A stretch of DNA of 64,000 nt from positions 3,638,460-3,702,459 of the forward strand of contig NZ_KB850224.1 in the NCBI RefSeq assembly GCF_000369805.1, written 5' to 3'. Shown piece by piece: positions 37,704-46,251 of this stretch (its first letter is position 1; the number at the start of each line of letters is the position of its first letter). The position numbers were made by a program, and so were the translations under genes. The notes beneath the pieces were generated by a model. The model saw only the letters and a program-made list of their open reading frames with translations, was not told the DNA's origin and did no database searches. The DNA is from Acinetobacter sp. NIPH 2100 (lineage in GTDB: Bacteria > Pseudomonadota > Gammaproteobacteria > Pseudomonadales > Moraxellaceae).

Positions 37704-38426
37704 TTATCGCCCAACTCTGAGCAACACTGGAAAAGTGACCTGGATCGGCTTTTGAATCTGCAAAATATCCTGCAAATCTGTCAAAGCACTGACATGCAAT
37801 TGATCTTGGTAATGCTTTAGCGCCGACCAAGTATTGAGATAATCCCAAAGCTGCGGCCCTGTCCATGTCAACTCGATCTGGAACTGCGGCATAGGAATTT
37901 CATCAAAGGGAAATGGAATGGTCTGATAATGCTCATCGATGTAACGTCGCTCTGCGTCCCAGAAGCTATTTAAAGTCTCTCGATAGAGGCGCAGTACGCG
38001 ATCATTTAAATCCTGATCATCAAGCTGTAATAGGCCATAGCCAATGACTGCAAAAATACCATCGACCTTTAATGTCCGTTTCACTTCTGCATAGAATTTT
38101 TCAAAATCAAACCAATGAATCGCTTGTGCAACGGTAATCAAGTCAAAGTACTGGTTAGGGAAAGCACGTTGTTCAGCAGCTTGTTGTAAATATTCGACAT
38201 TGGCAAATGCAGGTGCTTGATCCAATTGGCTCTGACTGAGATCAGTCGCGACCACCGTTTGAAAATAGGGTGCGATCAGTTGCGTTAATTGCCCTGAACC
38301 CGCACCACAATCCCACGCTCGCTCAAAGTGATTGAGGTGCATTAATACGCTTTTGATCAGCAATTGTGGATAACTTGGCCGCGCCTGTTGATAAAGTTCA
38401 CTTTGCTCAGAAAATAAGTCTTTCAT
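37704..38426 (-). CDS. Class I SAM-dependent methyltransferase
   Basis: This 240-residue cytoplasmic methyltransferase has motif I AWDCGAGSGQL, motif II ATDLSQSQL and IHWFDFEKFYAEVKRTLKVDG as in Methyltransf_11 enzymes. The overall look resembles small-molecule methyltransferases of the trans-aconitate/UbiE-like type. The substrate is not known. It is a single gene. Confidence 0.85.
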   Translation of the reverse strand: MKDLFSEQSELYQQARPSYPQLLIKSVLMHLNHFERAWDCGAGSGQLTQLIAPYFQTVVATDLSQSQLDQAPAFANVEYLQQAAEQRAFPNQYFDLITVAQAIHWFDFEKFYAEVKRTLKVDGIFAVIGYGLLQLDDQDLNDRVLRLYRETLNSFWDAERRYIDEHYQTIPFPFDEIPMPQFQIELTWTGPQLWDYLNTWSALKHYQDQLHVSALTDLQDILQIQKPIQVTFPVLLRVGR

Positions 38427-38486
38427 CGTGATTTCTTCTTAAAATTTTTGACTGAGCACCAATATAGCAAAATATGATAGAGATAA

Positions 38487-38517
38487 AAAAAGCCCCAAAC
38501 AAAGTTTGAGGCTTTTT
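38487..38517 (-). terminator. Terminator of tRNA-Phe copy 1
   Basis: AAAAAGCCCCAAAC/GTTTGAGGCTTTTT with a 3-base loop, just downstream of the tRNA on the minus strand. Confidence 0.85.
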
Positions 38518-38522
38518 GAATA

Positions 38523-38598
38523 TGGTGGCGAGACCCAGGATCGAACTGGGGACACACGGATTTTCAATCCGTTGCTCTACCTACTGAGCTATCACGCC
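38523..38598 (-). tRNA. tRNA-Phe (GAA), copy 1
   Basis: The 76-base tRNA starts GGCGTGATAGCTCAG on the minus strand, has the anticodon stem-loop CGGATTGAAAATCCG (anticodon GAA) and an encoded CCA end. The acceptor stem has a T5-T68 mismatch. It has its own promoter (TTGACT, 17 bases, CTTAAT; 38609-38637). Confidence 0.96.
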
Positions 38599-38608
38599 GA
38601 TGGGGTGT

Positions 38609-38637
38609 ATTAAGCCGTATCTCAGCTGAATAGTCAA
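38609..38637 (-). promoter_or_regulatory. Promoter of tRNA-Phe copy 1
   Basis: On the minus strand TTGACT (38632-38637) and CTTAAT (38609-38614) are 17 bases apart, ten bases before the tRNA 5' end. Confidence 0.7.
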
Positions 38638-38693
38638 TAATTATCATGGGCTTTTGATTTGAATGCACATTTTTCACGCAATCAAATTTCGGA

Positions 38694-38723
38694 TAAAAAA
38701 AATCCCTGATGGGATCAGGGATT
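38694..38723 (-). terminator. Terminator of tRNA-Phe copy 2
   Basis: AATCCCTGAT/ATCAGGGATT with a 3-base loop and a long T run on the minus strand. Confidence 0.88.
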
Positions 38724-38738
38724 GAAAATACAAATTTA

Positions 38739-38814
38739 TGGTGGCGAGACCCAGGATCGAACTGGGGACACACGGATTTTCAATCCGTTGCTCTACCTAC
38801 TGAGCTATCACGCC
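38739..38814 (-). tRNA. tRNA-Phe (GAA), copy 2
   Basis: This is identical in all 76 positions to copy 1, including the acceptor mismatch, 140 bases upstream on the same strand. It has its own promoter and terminator, so the two copies are independent units rather than one operon. Confidence 0.96.
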
Positions 38815-38825
38815 AAAGTGGGCGT

Positions 38826-38854
38826 ATTAAACAATGTTTGTCTAAGCCCGTCAA
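38826..38854 (-). promoter_or_regulatory. Promoter of tRNA-Phe copy 2
   Basis: On the minus strand TTGACG (38849-38854) and TTTAAT (38826-38831) are 17 bases apart, followed by the tRNA after 11 bases. Confidence 0.75.
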
Positions 38855-38916
38855 GCAAATTTGTGGATTTTTCTCTTAAGCGCTTATTTTTACTCCAAAG
38901 AGCAAGCTAAGCGGCT

Positions 38917-39294
38917 TTAGATTTTCCCAAGATGCGATAAACAGCGGTGAATTGCCCCACAACCTGGCTCAAACTGTTTAACCCCCTGCTCTTCCTCCAT
39001 ACGGCAAACTTCTTCAACCAAACGTTCTGCAACCCCACGGCCACGATTGGCTGGATGCACCACAATATATTCCAAAACACGGCTTTCACCTTGTCCTGTT
39101 GCCCAAATTGCACCTATAATTTTGGTGTTAAATTCGGCAGTGTAAACTGTGGTATATTGCTGGAGATTTTGTTCAAGTTGTTCCAGTGCATCTTGCCCAT
39201 CACCAAACTCTGGGCTGGTATCGTAAAGTCGCTCTAGCTGAGTACGAATTCCTAGATTATCCAGAGAACTGTAAGCATGTACGGTAATAGGCAT
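38917..39294 (-). CDS. Small GNAT-type acetyltransferase, possibly PanZ-like
   Basis: This 125-residue single-domain GNAT protein has the acetyl-CoA loop VVHPANRGRGVAERLVEEV (about residues 77-95). Size and layout resemble PanM/PanZ, which promotes maturation of aspartate decarboxylase PanD in coenzyme A synthesis, but ordinary GNAT enzymes look similar. The ATG follows AGGAGGG. The C-terminus is short (HRCLSHLGKI). Confidence 0.7.
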   Translation of the reverse strand: MPITVHAYSSLDNLGIRTQLERLYDTSPEFGDGQDALEQLEQNLQQYTTVYTAEFNTKIIGAIWATGQGESRVLEYIVVHPANRGRGVAERLVEEVCRMEEEQGVKQFEPGCGAIHRCLSHLGKI

Positions 39295-39398
39295 TGATTA
39301 ACCCTCCTGAGCAAACTATGATGCTGTCACTTTTTCGTCACAGCGAAACTATTGGTTTTTAATTCAATCATTTTTGACGTTTTTTGAGGAACGTGTCC

Positions 39399-39992
39399 AT
39401 GACGCAACGTATCAGTGAAGTGGTAAGAAATACCAACGAAACAAAAATTCGAGTTCGTCTCAATCTCGATGGTACTGGTCAAGGCACACTCAACACTGGA
39501 GTTCCATTTTTAGACCATATGATTGATCAAATCAAGCGTCATGGTCTATTTGATATCGACATTCATTGCGATGGTGACCTAGAAATTGATGATCATCATA
39601 CCGTTGAAGACTGTGGAATCACCTTGGGACAAGCCTTTGCGCAAGCTTTGGGTGATAAAAAGGGCTTACGTCGTTATGGTCATTTTTATGCACCATTAGA
39701 TGAAGCACTGTCTCGTGTGGTCGTCGATCTTTCTGGTCGCCCAGGCTTATTTATGGATATTCCATATACACGTGCCCGCGTCGGAAGCTTTGATGTCGAT
39801 TTATTCTCGGAATTTTTCCAAGGTTTTGTCAATCATGCACTGATGACATTACATATTGATAACCTGAAAGGCAAAAATAGCCACCATCAGATCGAAAGTG
39901 TGTTTAAAGCACTGGCGCGTGCATTGCGCATGGCCTGTGAAGTTGATCCACGTGCAGAAAATACCATTGCTTCGACCAAAGGTAGCTTGTAA
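39399..39992 (+). CDS. hisB: Imidazoleglycerol-phosphate dehydratase HisB
   Basis: This 197-residue monofunctional HisB catalyses the sixth histidine-biosynthesis step. The metal-binding histidine clusters are visible: [24 protein letters not shown], and [15 protein letters not shown] near the C-terminus. The ATG at 39399 lies 8 bases after GAGGA; an upstream TTG at 39384 is ignored. The stop overlaps the hisH start by one base (TAATG), so hisB and hisH are coupled. Confidence 0.97.
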   Translation: MTQRISEVVRNTNETKIRVRLNLDGTGQGTLNTGVPFLDHMIDQIKRHGLFDIDIHCDGDLEIDDHHTVEDCGITLGQAFAQALGDKKGLRRYGHFYAPLDEALSRVVVDLSGRPGLFMDIPYTRARVGSFDVDLFSEFFQGFVNHALMTLHIDNLKGKNSHHQIESVFKALARALRMACEVDPRAENTIASTKGSL

Positions 39993-40609
39993 TGACCCGT
40001 ATTGCGTTACTTGATTATGGCATGGGCAACTTGCATTCTGCGGCAAAAGCCTTAGAGCATGTTGGGGCAACAGTTGATGTCACCAATGATCCTAAACTGA
40101 TTGCCAAAGCCGATAAAATTGTTTTCCCGGGTGTTGGTGCTATGCGTGACTGCATGCAAGGCATGCGTGAGGCAGGGATTGATGACGTGGTGCATCAAGC
40201 CGCGTTCAACAAACCTGTTTTAGCGATCTGTGTCGGCATGCAAGCGCTGCTACAAAGCTCGGAAGAAAATGGTGGTGTAGATGCTTTGGGTATTTTTGAA
40301 GGTGTGGGAAAACACTTTCCTGAAATTCCAAATTTAAAAGTGCCACACATGGGTTGGAACCAAGTACATCAACTTGATCCAAGTCATCCCATGTGGAATA
40401 ACATTGAGCAAGATGCACGTTTCTACTTTGTCCATAGCTATTATGTGGAACCTAAAGACACCTCAATCATCGCGGCAACCTGTGATTACGGCGTGAATTT
40501 CTGCACCGCTATTCATAAAGACAATTTGTTTGCGACCCAATTCCATCCTGAAAAAAGTCATACCGCTGGTTTACAGCTGTTAAAAAACTTTGTGGAATGG
40601 AAGATTTAA
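39992..40609 (+). CDS. hisH: Imidazole glycerol phosphate synthase glutaminase subunit HisH
   Basis: This 205-residue class I glutamine amidotransferase supplies ammonia to HisF. The catalytic triad is visible: the nucleophile Cys in [11 protein letters not shown], and His with Glu in [11 protein letters not shown]. It overlaps hisB by one base. The partner hisF is about 12 kb away at 52666 rather than adjacent. Confidence 0.97.
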   Translation: MTRIALLDYGMGNLHSAAKALEHVGATVDVTNDPKLIAKADKIVFPGVGAMRDCMQGMREAGIDDVVHQAAFNKPVLAICVGMQALLQSSEENGGVDALGIFEGVGKHFPEIPNLKVPHMGWNQVHQLDPSHPMWNNIEQDARFYFVHSYYVEPKDTSIIAATCDYGVNFCTAIHKDNLFATQFHPEKSHTAGLQLLKNFVEWKI

Positions 40610-40619
40610 GCTCGCTCAT

Positions 40620-40652
40620 ACAGATCAAGTCCTTTGTTATGACTTGATCTGT
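40620..40652 (+). terminator. Hairpin after hisH
   Basis: ACAGATCAAGTC/GACTTGATCTGT, a perfect 12-bp stem with a 9-base loop. The T tract is poor, so termination may be partial. Confidence 0.6.
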
Positions 40653-40763
40653 TATTCATAAAATAATTTAAGCATTAATTTTAAAAAATTTCTTTAATAT
40701 TCTAAGGCATAATATATTTTTTAAGTTTTACAATCCCATAAAAACACTTAGATAGGAATAACA

Positions 40764-41309
40764 ATGAATTCATTAACTCAAAGCGTGGATCATCCACTGA
40801 GCCCCAAAGGCCGTTTTGGTCGACTATCCTATGCAGCTTGGACATTGTTAAGTTCAATCATCGCAGTGATTATCATTTTTGTCTTGGCATTTGGCGCTGT
40901 GCTCGTGACTGGTGGCAATCTCGAACAAGGGCAAGATTATCCAATCCTCGCAATTGTCCTGTTTATCATTCTCTATATCGTGTTCGTCTATTTTTCTTTT
41001 GTATTTACCATTCGTCGTCTACATGACCGAAATCAAACGGGTTGGTTGTCGTTATTAGCCATTGTTCCCTTTGTAAATTTCATTTTCATTATTTATCTAC
41101 TCTGTGCCAAAGGAACGGCAGGCGAAAATAAGTTTGGTGTTGAACGTGAGACATCAGGCTGGGAAAAAGTCTTGGGCTGGATTTATATTGTAATTATTCC
41201 ACTTGCCGTCATTTTTGCCTTAGTGGGCAGCGCAGTTCCTGCATATCAGGAATATGTGCAAAGAAGCCAGCAAGCTCAGATTGAGCAACAGATAAATCAA
41301 GCTGAATAA
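40764..41309 (+). CDS. DUF805 family membrane protein
   Basis: This 181-residue protein has the DUF805 features: KGRFGRLSYAAW at the N-terminus, TIRRLHDRNQTGWLSLL in the middle, and four hydrophobic segments. The C-terminal region is hydrophobic and ends in a Gln-rich tail (VQRSQQAQIEQQINQAE). Function is unknown. The start follows AGGAAT. Confidence 0.85.
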   Translation: MNSLTQSVDHPLSPKGRFGRLSYAAWTLLSSIIAVIIIFVLAFGAVLVTGGNLEQGQDYPILAIVLFIILYIVFVYFSFVFTIRRLHDRNQTGWLSLLAIVPFVNFIFIIYLLCAKGTAGENKFGVERETSGWEKVLGWIYIVIIPLAVIFALVGSAVPAYQEYVQRSQQAQIEQQINQAE

Positions 41310-41325
41310 ATACATCATGTTTACT

Positions 41326-41351
41326 AAGCCAAGTTCCGACTTGGCTTTTTT
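41326..41351 (+). terminator. Terminator of the DUF805 gene
   Basis: AAGCCAAGT, loop TCCG, ACTTGGCTT, then a T run. Confidence 0.85.
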
Positions 41352-41402
41352 ATTTCAATAAAACCCTTTAAGCTCAATCAAACGATTTGAATTTTTAATC
41401 TG

Positions 41403-42065
41403 ATGAATATGCAGCCATCTAACGTTCCGTTAAGCAAAGAACAAATCCGTGCATTGCCTGCATTTCAGAACCTAAGCACAGATCGTCTCTTAGTCATCCA
41501 AACGCTTGAACAGTGTTTAGCCATCCAAGCTGAACTGCACTCCACTCAGGTTTTTGGCTTTGATACTGAATCCAAGCCAACGTTCAAAGTTGGAGAAAAA
41601 TCGACAGGTCCTCACCTGATCCAACTTGCAACACCAGATAGGGCTTATCTATTCCAAGTCAATGCTGAAATTTTAGATTTTCTTCGACCTATTCTCGAAA
41701 ATGAACAGCAACTCAAAGTCGGTTTTGGGCTGAAGAATGACGCCCATATTTTTCGTGCTAAAGGAATCAATCCTCAATCCATGATTGATCTATCCAAAAG
41801 CTTTGCAAATTTTGGTTATAGCGCTCAAGTCGGTATCCAAACAGCAATTGCGCTGCTGTTCCAACGTTATTTTGCCAAAAGCAAGAAAGTCAGCACCTCA
41901 AATTGGTCGGTTAAAAATCTCAGCCCACAACAAATCAATTATGCCGCAGCAGATGCCTATGCAGCATTGTTATGCTTCGAACAACTGTATCAGCAACGAT
42001 TACTCACACCACAATTATTGCAACAAATCATGAGAATACTTGAAGGTTCAGCAGACAAGGCTTAG
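41403..42065 (+). CDS. RNase D-like 3'-5' exonuclease
   Basis: This 220-residue DEDDy exonuclease domain has the first catalytic pair in FGFDTESKPTF (Asp and Glu), an Asp in KVGFGLKNDAH, and the final YAAADAYAAL motif with Tyr and Asp. It lacks the HRDC domains of full-length RNase D, so its role may be small-RNA or DNA-end trimming. The start may be 41403 or 41409. Confidence 0.85.
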   Translation: MNMQPSNVPLSKEQIRALPAFQNLSTDRLLVIQTLEQCLAIQAELHSTQVFGFDTESKPTFKVGEKSTGPHLIQLATPDRAYLFQVNAEILDFLRPILENEQQLKVGFGLKNDAHIFRAKGINPQSMIDLSKSFANFGYSAQVGIQTAIALLFQRYFAKSKKVSTSNWSVKNLSPQQINYAAADAYAALLCFEQLYQQRLLTPQLLQQIMRILEGSADKA

Positions 42066-42131
42066 CGATTGATCAATACTTTGCTAATATGTAGCCAATT
42101 TAAACTCTATGATGACGCAAGGAGCGAAAGC

Positions 42132-42863
42132 ATGCTAATCATCCCAGCAATTGACCTGAAAGATGGTAAATGTGTCCGTTTAAAACAAGGACGTATGGAA
42201 GACGATACCGTTTTCTCTGAAGACCCTGTGGCAACTGCACAACATTGGGTGGATGAAGGCGCACGTCGTTTACATTTAGTCGATTTAAATGGTGCTTTCG
42301 CAGGTACGCCGATTCATAAACCTGTGGTTGAAGCCATTGCGCGTGCGCAGCCTGAACTACCAATTCAAATTGGTGGCGGTATCCGTTCACTTGAAACTAT
42401 CGAACATTATTTAGAAGCTGGCGTTTCTTTCGTAATTATCGGCACCAAAGCAGTAAAAGAGCCTGAGTTTGTCGAAGAAGCATGTAAACGCTTTGCAGGT
42501 CATATCATTGTCGGTATCGATGCGATCAACGGTATGGTGGCAACAGATGGTTGGGCCAATGTCACTGATGTGAAAGCGACTGATCTTGCCAAACGTTTTG
42601 CGGATGCAGGCGTATCAAGCATTGTTTATACCGATATTGCCCGTGATGGCATGATGCAAGGTGTTAACGTTGAACAGACTGTGAACTTGGCCAATTATTC
42701 AGGTCTGCCTGTAATTGCATCAGGTGGTGTCACCAATCTGGATGATGTCCGCAATCTAAAAGATAAAAAAGGCATCCTTGGTGCGATCACAGGTCGTGCA
42801 ATCTATGAAGGCACCTTGAGCCTTCGTGAAGCGCAGTTATTGTTAGACCAACAATCGCTCTAA
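42132..42863 (+). CDS. hisA: HisA, ProFAR isomerase
   Basis: This 243-residue TIM-barrel enzyme isomerises ProFAR to PRFAR in histidine synthesis. The N-terminal [18 protein letters not shown] and the repeated half-barrel motifs GGGIRS and [10 protein letters not shown], including both phosphate-binding loops, are clear. The ATG at 42132 follows AAGGAG by 7 bases and overrides 42069. A 31-base inverted repeat lies just after the stop. Confidence 0.97.
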   Translation: MLIIPAIDLKDGKCVRLKQGRMEDDTVFSEDPVATAQHWVDEGARRLHLVDLNGAFAGTPIHKPVVEAIARAQPELPIQIGGGIRSLETIEHYLEAGVSFVIIGTKAVKEPEFVEEACKRFAGHIIVGIDAINGMVATDGWANVTDVKATDLAKRFADAGVSSIVYTDIARDGMMQGVNVEQTVNLANYSGLPVIASGGVTNLDDVRNLKDKKGILGAITGRAIYEGTLSLREAQLLLDQQSL

Positions 42864-42871
42864 GCATTGTC

Positions 42872-42902
42872 AGCTCTAGTTATTGTCAGAATAGCTAGAG
42901 CT
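42872..42902 (+). terminator. Hairpin after hisA
   Basis: AGCTCTAG (42872-42879) pairs with CTAGAGCT (42895-42902). The loop is 15 bases and the T tract is poor. Confidence 0.4.
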
Positions 42903-43007
42903 TTGGTCCTTTGAATGTTATTCTAGCCACAGTCCCAATTCAGGTCTTCTCTCCTCACATGATGCTTACGCCACCTTAAGTTTTTTACATGCCCTATGTA
43001 TTAACTC

Positions 43008-43059
43008 ATCACTGTCTAGTGATGTGGTGTAGTTGTGTGTCTGTATATCACATCACTAG
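43008..43059 (+). promoter_or_regulatory. Leader of the SulP gene with mutually exclusive hairpins
   Basis: CATCACT/AGTGATG (43008-43024) and CTAGTGATGTG/CACATCACTAG (43016-43059) share the AGTGATG segment, so only one can form at a time. They lie 34 bases before the SulP start. Such overlap is typical of attenuators or protein-binding leaders, but the function is unproven. Confidence 0.45.
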
Positions 43060-43092
43060 CCTTTAAAAATTCCTAAAAAATAGGCTATTTCT

Positions 43093-44550
43093 ATGTTATC
43101 CAATCTTCGAGCGCAATGGTTCTCCAATATCCGTGCGGATATTTTGGCTGGACTGGTTGTCGGTTTAGCACTTATTCCTGAAGCCATTGCCTTCTCTATC
43201 ATTGCAGGGGTAGATCCCAAAGTCGGTTTATACGCTTCGTTCTGTATCGCAGTTGTGATTGCGTTTGTCGGCGGTCGTCCAGCGATGATTTCTGCTGCAA
43301 CGGGTGCAATGGCTCTAGTCATGGCCAGTTTAGTCAAAGAGCATGGCTTACAATATCTACTTGCCGCCACCTTGCTCACAGGTGTTTTACAAATCATGGC
43401 TGGCTATTTAAAGCTGGCAAAACTCATGCGCTTTGTTTCCAAATCTGTAGTGATTGGATTCGTCAATGCGCTGGCGATTTTAATTTTTATGGCGCAACTG
43501 CCTGAACTAGTGCATGTAACGTGGCAGGTCTATACATTGGTTTTACTGGGTCTAGGCATTATCTATGTATTTCCACTCATCCCGAAGATTGGAAAATTAC
43601 TCCCCTCGCCTTTGGTCTGTATTATTACAATCACGCTGCTTGCAATCTACTTCGGCATTGATATTCGAACCGTCGGAGACATGGGTTCATTACCCGATAC
43701 ACTGCCTGTGTTCTTGATTCCAGATATTCCCTTCAACTTTGAAACCTTAAAAATTATCTTTCCGTATGCTGTTGCCTTAGCTGCAGTTGGTTTACTTGAG
43801 TCTATGATGACCGCGACCATTATTGATGAAATGACCGACACCCCAAGCGACAAGTTTCAAGAATGTAAGGGTCAAGGTATTGCCAATATCGCGTCTGGTT
43901 TTATGGGTGGCATGGCAGGTTGCGCCATGATTGGACAGTCCATGATTAATGTCAAATCAGGTGGGTTGACCCGTTTATCAACTTTCTCGGCAGGTATTTT
44001 CCTCTTAATTTTAGTGGTCTTTATCAGTGACTGGTTAAAAGTGATTCCAATGGCAGCCTTGGTTGCAGTCATGATTATGGTTTCTATCAGCACTTTCGAG
44101 TGGAAATCCATCAGCAGTTTTAGAAACAATCCTATGAGCAGCAATATCGTGATGCTTGCCACCGTCATTGTGGTGGTCGCCACTCATAATTTAGCCTTGG
44201 GTGTACTGACAGGTGTGTTGTTATCAGCGTTATTCCTTGCCAATAAATTAGAACAAGACATTCGTGTTGAGTGCTATTTTGAAGGTTCTACACGGGTATA
44301 TGATCTCAAAGGGCAGATTTTTTTTAGTTCGTCAGAAAAATTCATGCAGTGTTTTGATTTCAACGAAGACGTGAATGACGTCATGATTGATTTAACCCAT
44401 TCACATATTTGGGATGTCACCTCAGTGGCGATGATCGACAGTGTAGTGTATAAATTCCAGCGTAAAGGCGTGCACGTCAGTGTGCGAGGTCTCAACGAAG
44501 CAAGTTCAATCATGATTGAGAAATATGGTACACATCAGACTTCGATTTAA
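43093..44550 (+). CDS. SulP-family anion transporter with STAS domain
   Basis: This 485-residue transporter has about 11-12 membrane spans: [30 protein letters not shown] near the N-terminus and [18 protein letters not shown] motifs in the middle. A C-terminal STAS region (about 385-480) follows. It likely moves sulfate, bicarbonate or another small anion; the substrate is unknown. It lacks the carbonic anhydrase of the fusion protein at 28429. The leader carries two alternative hairpins. Confidence 0.9.
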   Translation: MLSNLRAQWFSNIRADILAGLVVGLALIPEAIAFSIIAGVDPKVGLYASFCIAVVIAFVGGRPAMISAATGAMALVMASLVKEHGLQYLLAATLLTGVLQIMAGYLKLAKLMRFVSKSVVIGFVNALAILIFMAQLPELVHVTWQVYTLVLLGLGIIYVFPLIPKIGKLLPSPLVCIITITLLAIYFGIDIRTVGDMGSLPDTLPVFLIPDIPFNFETLKIIFPYAVALAAVGLLESMMTATIIDEMTDTPSDKFQECKGQGIANIASGFMGGMAGCAMIGQSMINVKSGGLTRLSTFSAGIFLLILVVFISDWLKVIPMAALVAVMIMVSISTFEWKSISSFRNNPMSSNIVMLATVIVVVATHNLALGVLTGVLLSALFLANKLEQDIRVECYFEGSTRVYDLKGQIFFSSSEKFMQCFDFNEDVNDVMIDLTHSHIWDVTSVAMIDSVVYKFQRKGVHVSVRGLNEASSIMIEKYGTHQTSI

Positions 44551-44632
44551 TATGCTCAAAAATGGATGAACCCAATCCAAAATCCGTCAAACTACAGCGC
44601 TTAAAGCAACCAGCTCAAGCGCTTTTTCAGGA

Positions 44633-45184
44633 TTAATAAATAACGTTGCGAATAAAGCGCACGCGGGTGTCGCCCTGATTGAGATACCGATAATCGACAG
44701 AGCTTTCAAATAAAATTGAATCCCCTGCCTGAACGACTCGATTTTCATGTTCAAACGACAGGGTTAATTCTCCCTCTAAGACATAAATCAATTCTTGCCA
44801 ACCTTTTTGGTCCGCTTCAGCCTGATAAACCTCTCCAACAGCTAAGCTCCAATTCCATAATTCCACCTGAGCATGGGCAGGTACAGCGGCGAGTAAAGTT
44901 GCCCGACTTTCAGGGAACTGTCCTTGCCAAGCCAAGGTATTCACAATCGCAGATTCATTTAAGGCCGATGCACTGACCAATCTTTTAAAGTCCACAGCCA
45001 AAGCTGTTGCAATTGCATCCAGCTTGGCCAAACTAATATTAACCTGCCCTGTTTCTAAGGCTGCGATGGTACGGCGACTAACACCAGCTTGGTCTGCCAA
45101 GTCTTGCTGACTCAATTGACGTTCCGTTCGGAAAAGGCGGATATTCTGTCCGACATATTCCAATACCACCTCTGAATGACTCAT
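44633..45184 (-). CDS. XRE-family regulator with C-terminal cupin domain
   Basis: This 183-residue regulator has an XRE helix-turn-helix (about residues 10-65, LSQQDLADQAGVSRRTIAALETGQ) and a C-terminal cupin (about 105-183) that could sense a small ligand. It is divergent from the DMT transporter, and the shared region holds two copies of the palindrome GCAATATATTGC, the likely operators. Confidence 0.9.
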   Translation of the reverse strand: MSHSEVVLEYVGQNIRLFRTERQLSQQDLADQAGVSRRTIAALETGQVNISLAKLDAIATALAVDFKRLVSASALNESAIVNTLAWQGQFPESRATLLAAVPAHAQVELWNWSLAVGEVYQAEADQKGWQELIYVLEGELTLSFEHENRVVQAGDSILFESSVDYRYLNQGDTRVRFIRNVIY

Positions 45185-45211
45185 TGATAATCACAACAAA
45201 TAAAAATATGA

Positions 45212-45264
45212 GCAATATATTGCACAATAGTTCAAAGCAATGCAATATGTGCAATATATTGCAC
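45212..45264. promoter_or_regulatory. Paired palindromic operators between XRE-cupin and DMT genes
   Basis: GCAATATATTGC occurs at 45212-45223 and at 45251-45262, centres 39 bases apart. The second extends to the perfect 16-bp palindrome GTGCAATATATTGCAC (45249-45264). A related half-site TGCAATATGTGC lies between them. They sit in the shared promoter region of a divergent regulator/transporter pair. Confidence 0.75.
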
Positions 45265-45286
45265 TATATCTCACTGGAGCGATGTC

Positions 45287-46186
45287 TTGACTGCTTTATC
45301 ACAATCACCTAAAGCCGCACAAATTGCACTTATTGTCGTTACCATGATTTGGGGTGGCACCTTTTTAGCCGTGCAATATGCACTGAACTTTAGTACCCCC
45401 ATGTTTTTCGTAGGTTGTCGTTTTGCAGTTGCAACCCTGGCCATTTTCTTGATTTCAATGAAATCGATGCGTGGGCTAACACTCAAAGAAACCATGGCAG
45501 GCGCAGCGATAGGTGTTTTGATTGCAATTGGTTATGGTACACAAACCATTGGGCTGCAAACGATTCTGAGCAGCGAGTCTGCTTTTCTAACCGCACTTTA
45601 TGTCCCCCTTGTCCCATTTCTAATGTGGATGATCTTTCAAAAACGACCACCCTTGATGACATGGGTCGGCACAGCGTTGGCCTTTATCGGATTGATCTTT
45701 TTAACGGGTAATGGCTTTTCAAATATTAACTTTAGTTATGGCCAAATCTTAACCTTGATCTGTGCATTTGCCGTGGCTTTAGAAATTATTCTGATTGGTT
45801 ATTTTGCAGGAAAAGTAAACCTAAGACGGGTCACCGTCATTCAATTGGCAGTGGCATCATTATTGTCTTTTGCCAGTATGCCCATGGTGGGTGAACACAG
45901 CATTCCAAACTTCTCATGGAGCTTGGTGATTTTTGCCGTCGCTTTAGGTTTGACCAGTGCTTTAATTCAATTTGTGATGAATTGGGCCCAACGGATGGTT
46001 GATCCAACACGTGCTGCGATTATTTATGCAGGTGAACCCGTATGGGCAGGTGTAATCGGTCGTATTGCCGGAGAACGCTTAACTTTATTGGCTTTGTTTG
46101 GTGGCTTATTGGTGGTACTCGGTATTTTAGTCAGCGAGCTGAAATTTAAATTTTTTGAAAAGAAGAAAATTATAGAAAATAAATAA
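45287..46186 (+). CDS. DMT-superfamily (EamA) transporter
   Basis: This 299-residue protein has ten hydrophobic segments in two EamA repeats, as in RhaT/YdcZ-like drug/metabolite transporters. The substrate is unknown. The start is a TTG at 45287 with GGAG about 7 bases upstream; an ATG 5 bases earlier is out of frame and hits a stop immediately. It is probably repressed by the divergent XRE-cupin regulator. Confidence 0.87.
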   Translation: MTALSQSPKAAQIALIVVTMIWGGTFLAVQYALNFSTPMFFVGCRFAVATLAIFLISMKSMRGLTLKETMAGAAIGVLIAIGYGTQTIGLQTILSSESAFLTALYVPLVPFLMWMIFQKRPPLMTWVGTALAFIGLIFLTGNGFSNINFSYGQILTLICAFAVALEIILIGYFAGKVNLRRVTVIQLAVASLLSFASMPMVGEHSIPNFSWSLVIFAVALGLTSALIQFVMNWAQRMVDPTRAAIIYAGEPVWAGVIGRIAGERLTLLALFGGLLVVLGILVSELKFKFFEKKKIIENK

Positions 46187-46203
46187 GGCAATTGAGAAGA
46201 TGA

Positions 46204-46236
46204 ATAACAGTGCCGATGAAAAATAAGCACTGTTAT
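46204..46236. terminator. Hairpin between convergent DMT and SfnB-like genes
   Basis: ATAACAGTGC (46204-46213)/GCACTGTTAT (46227-46236), loop 13 bases, without a clear T tract. Confidence 0.45.
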
Positions 46237-46251
46237 GCACTTTGGTTTTCT

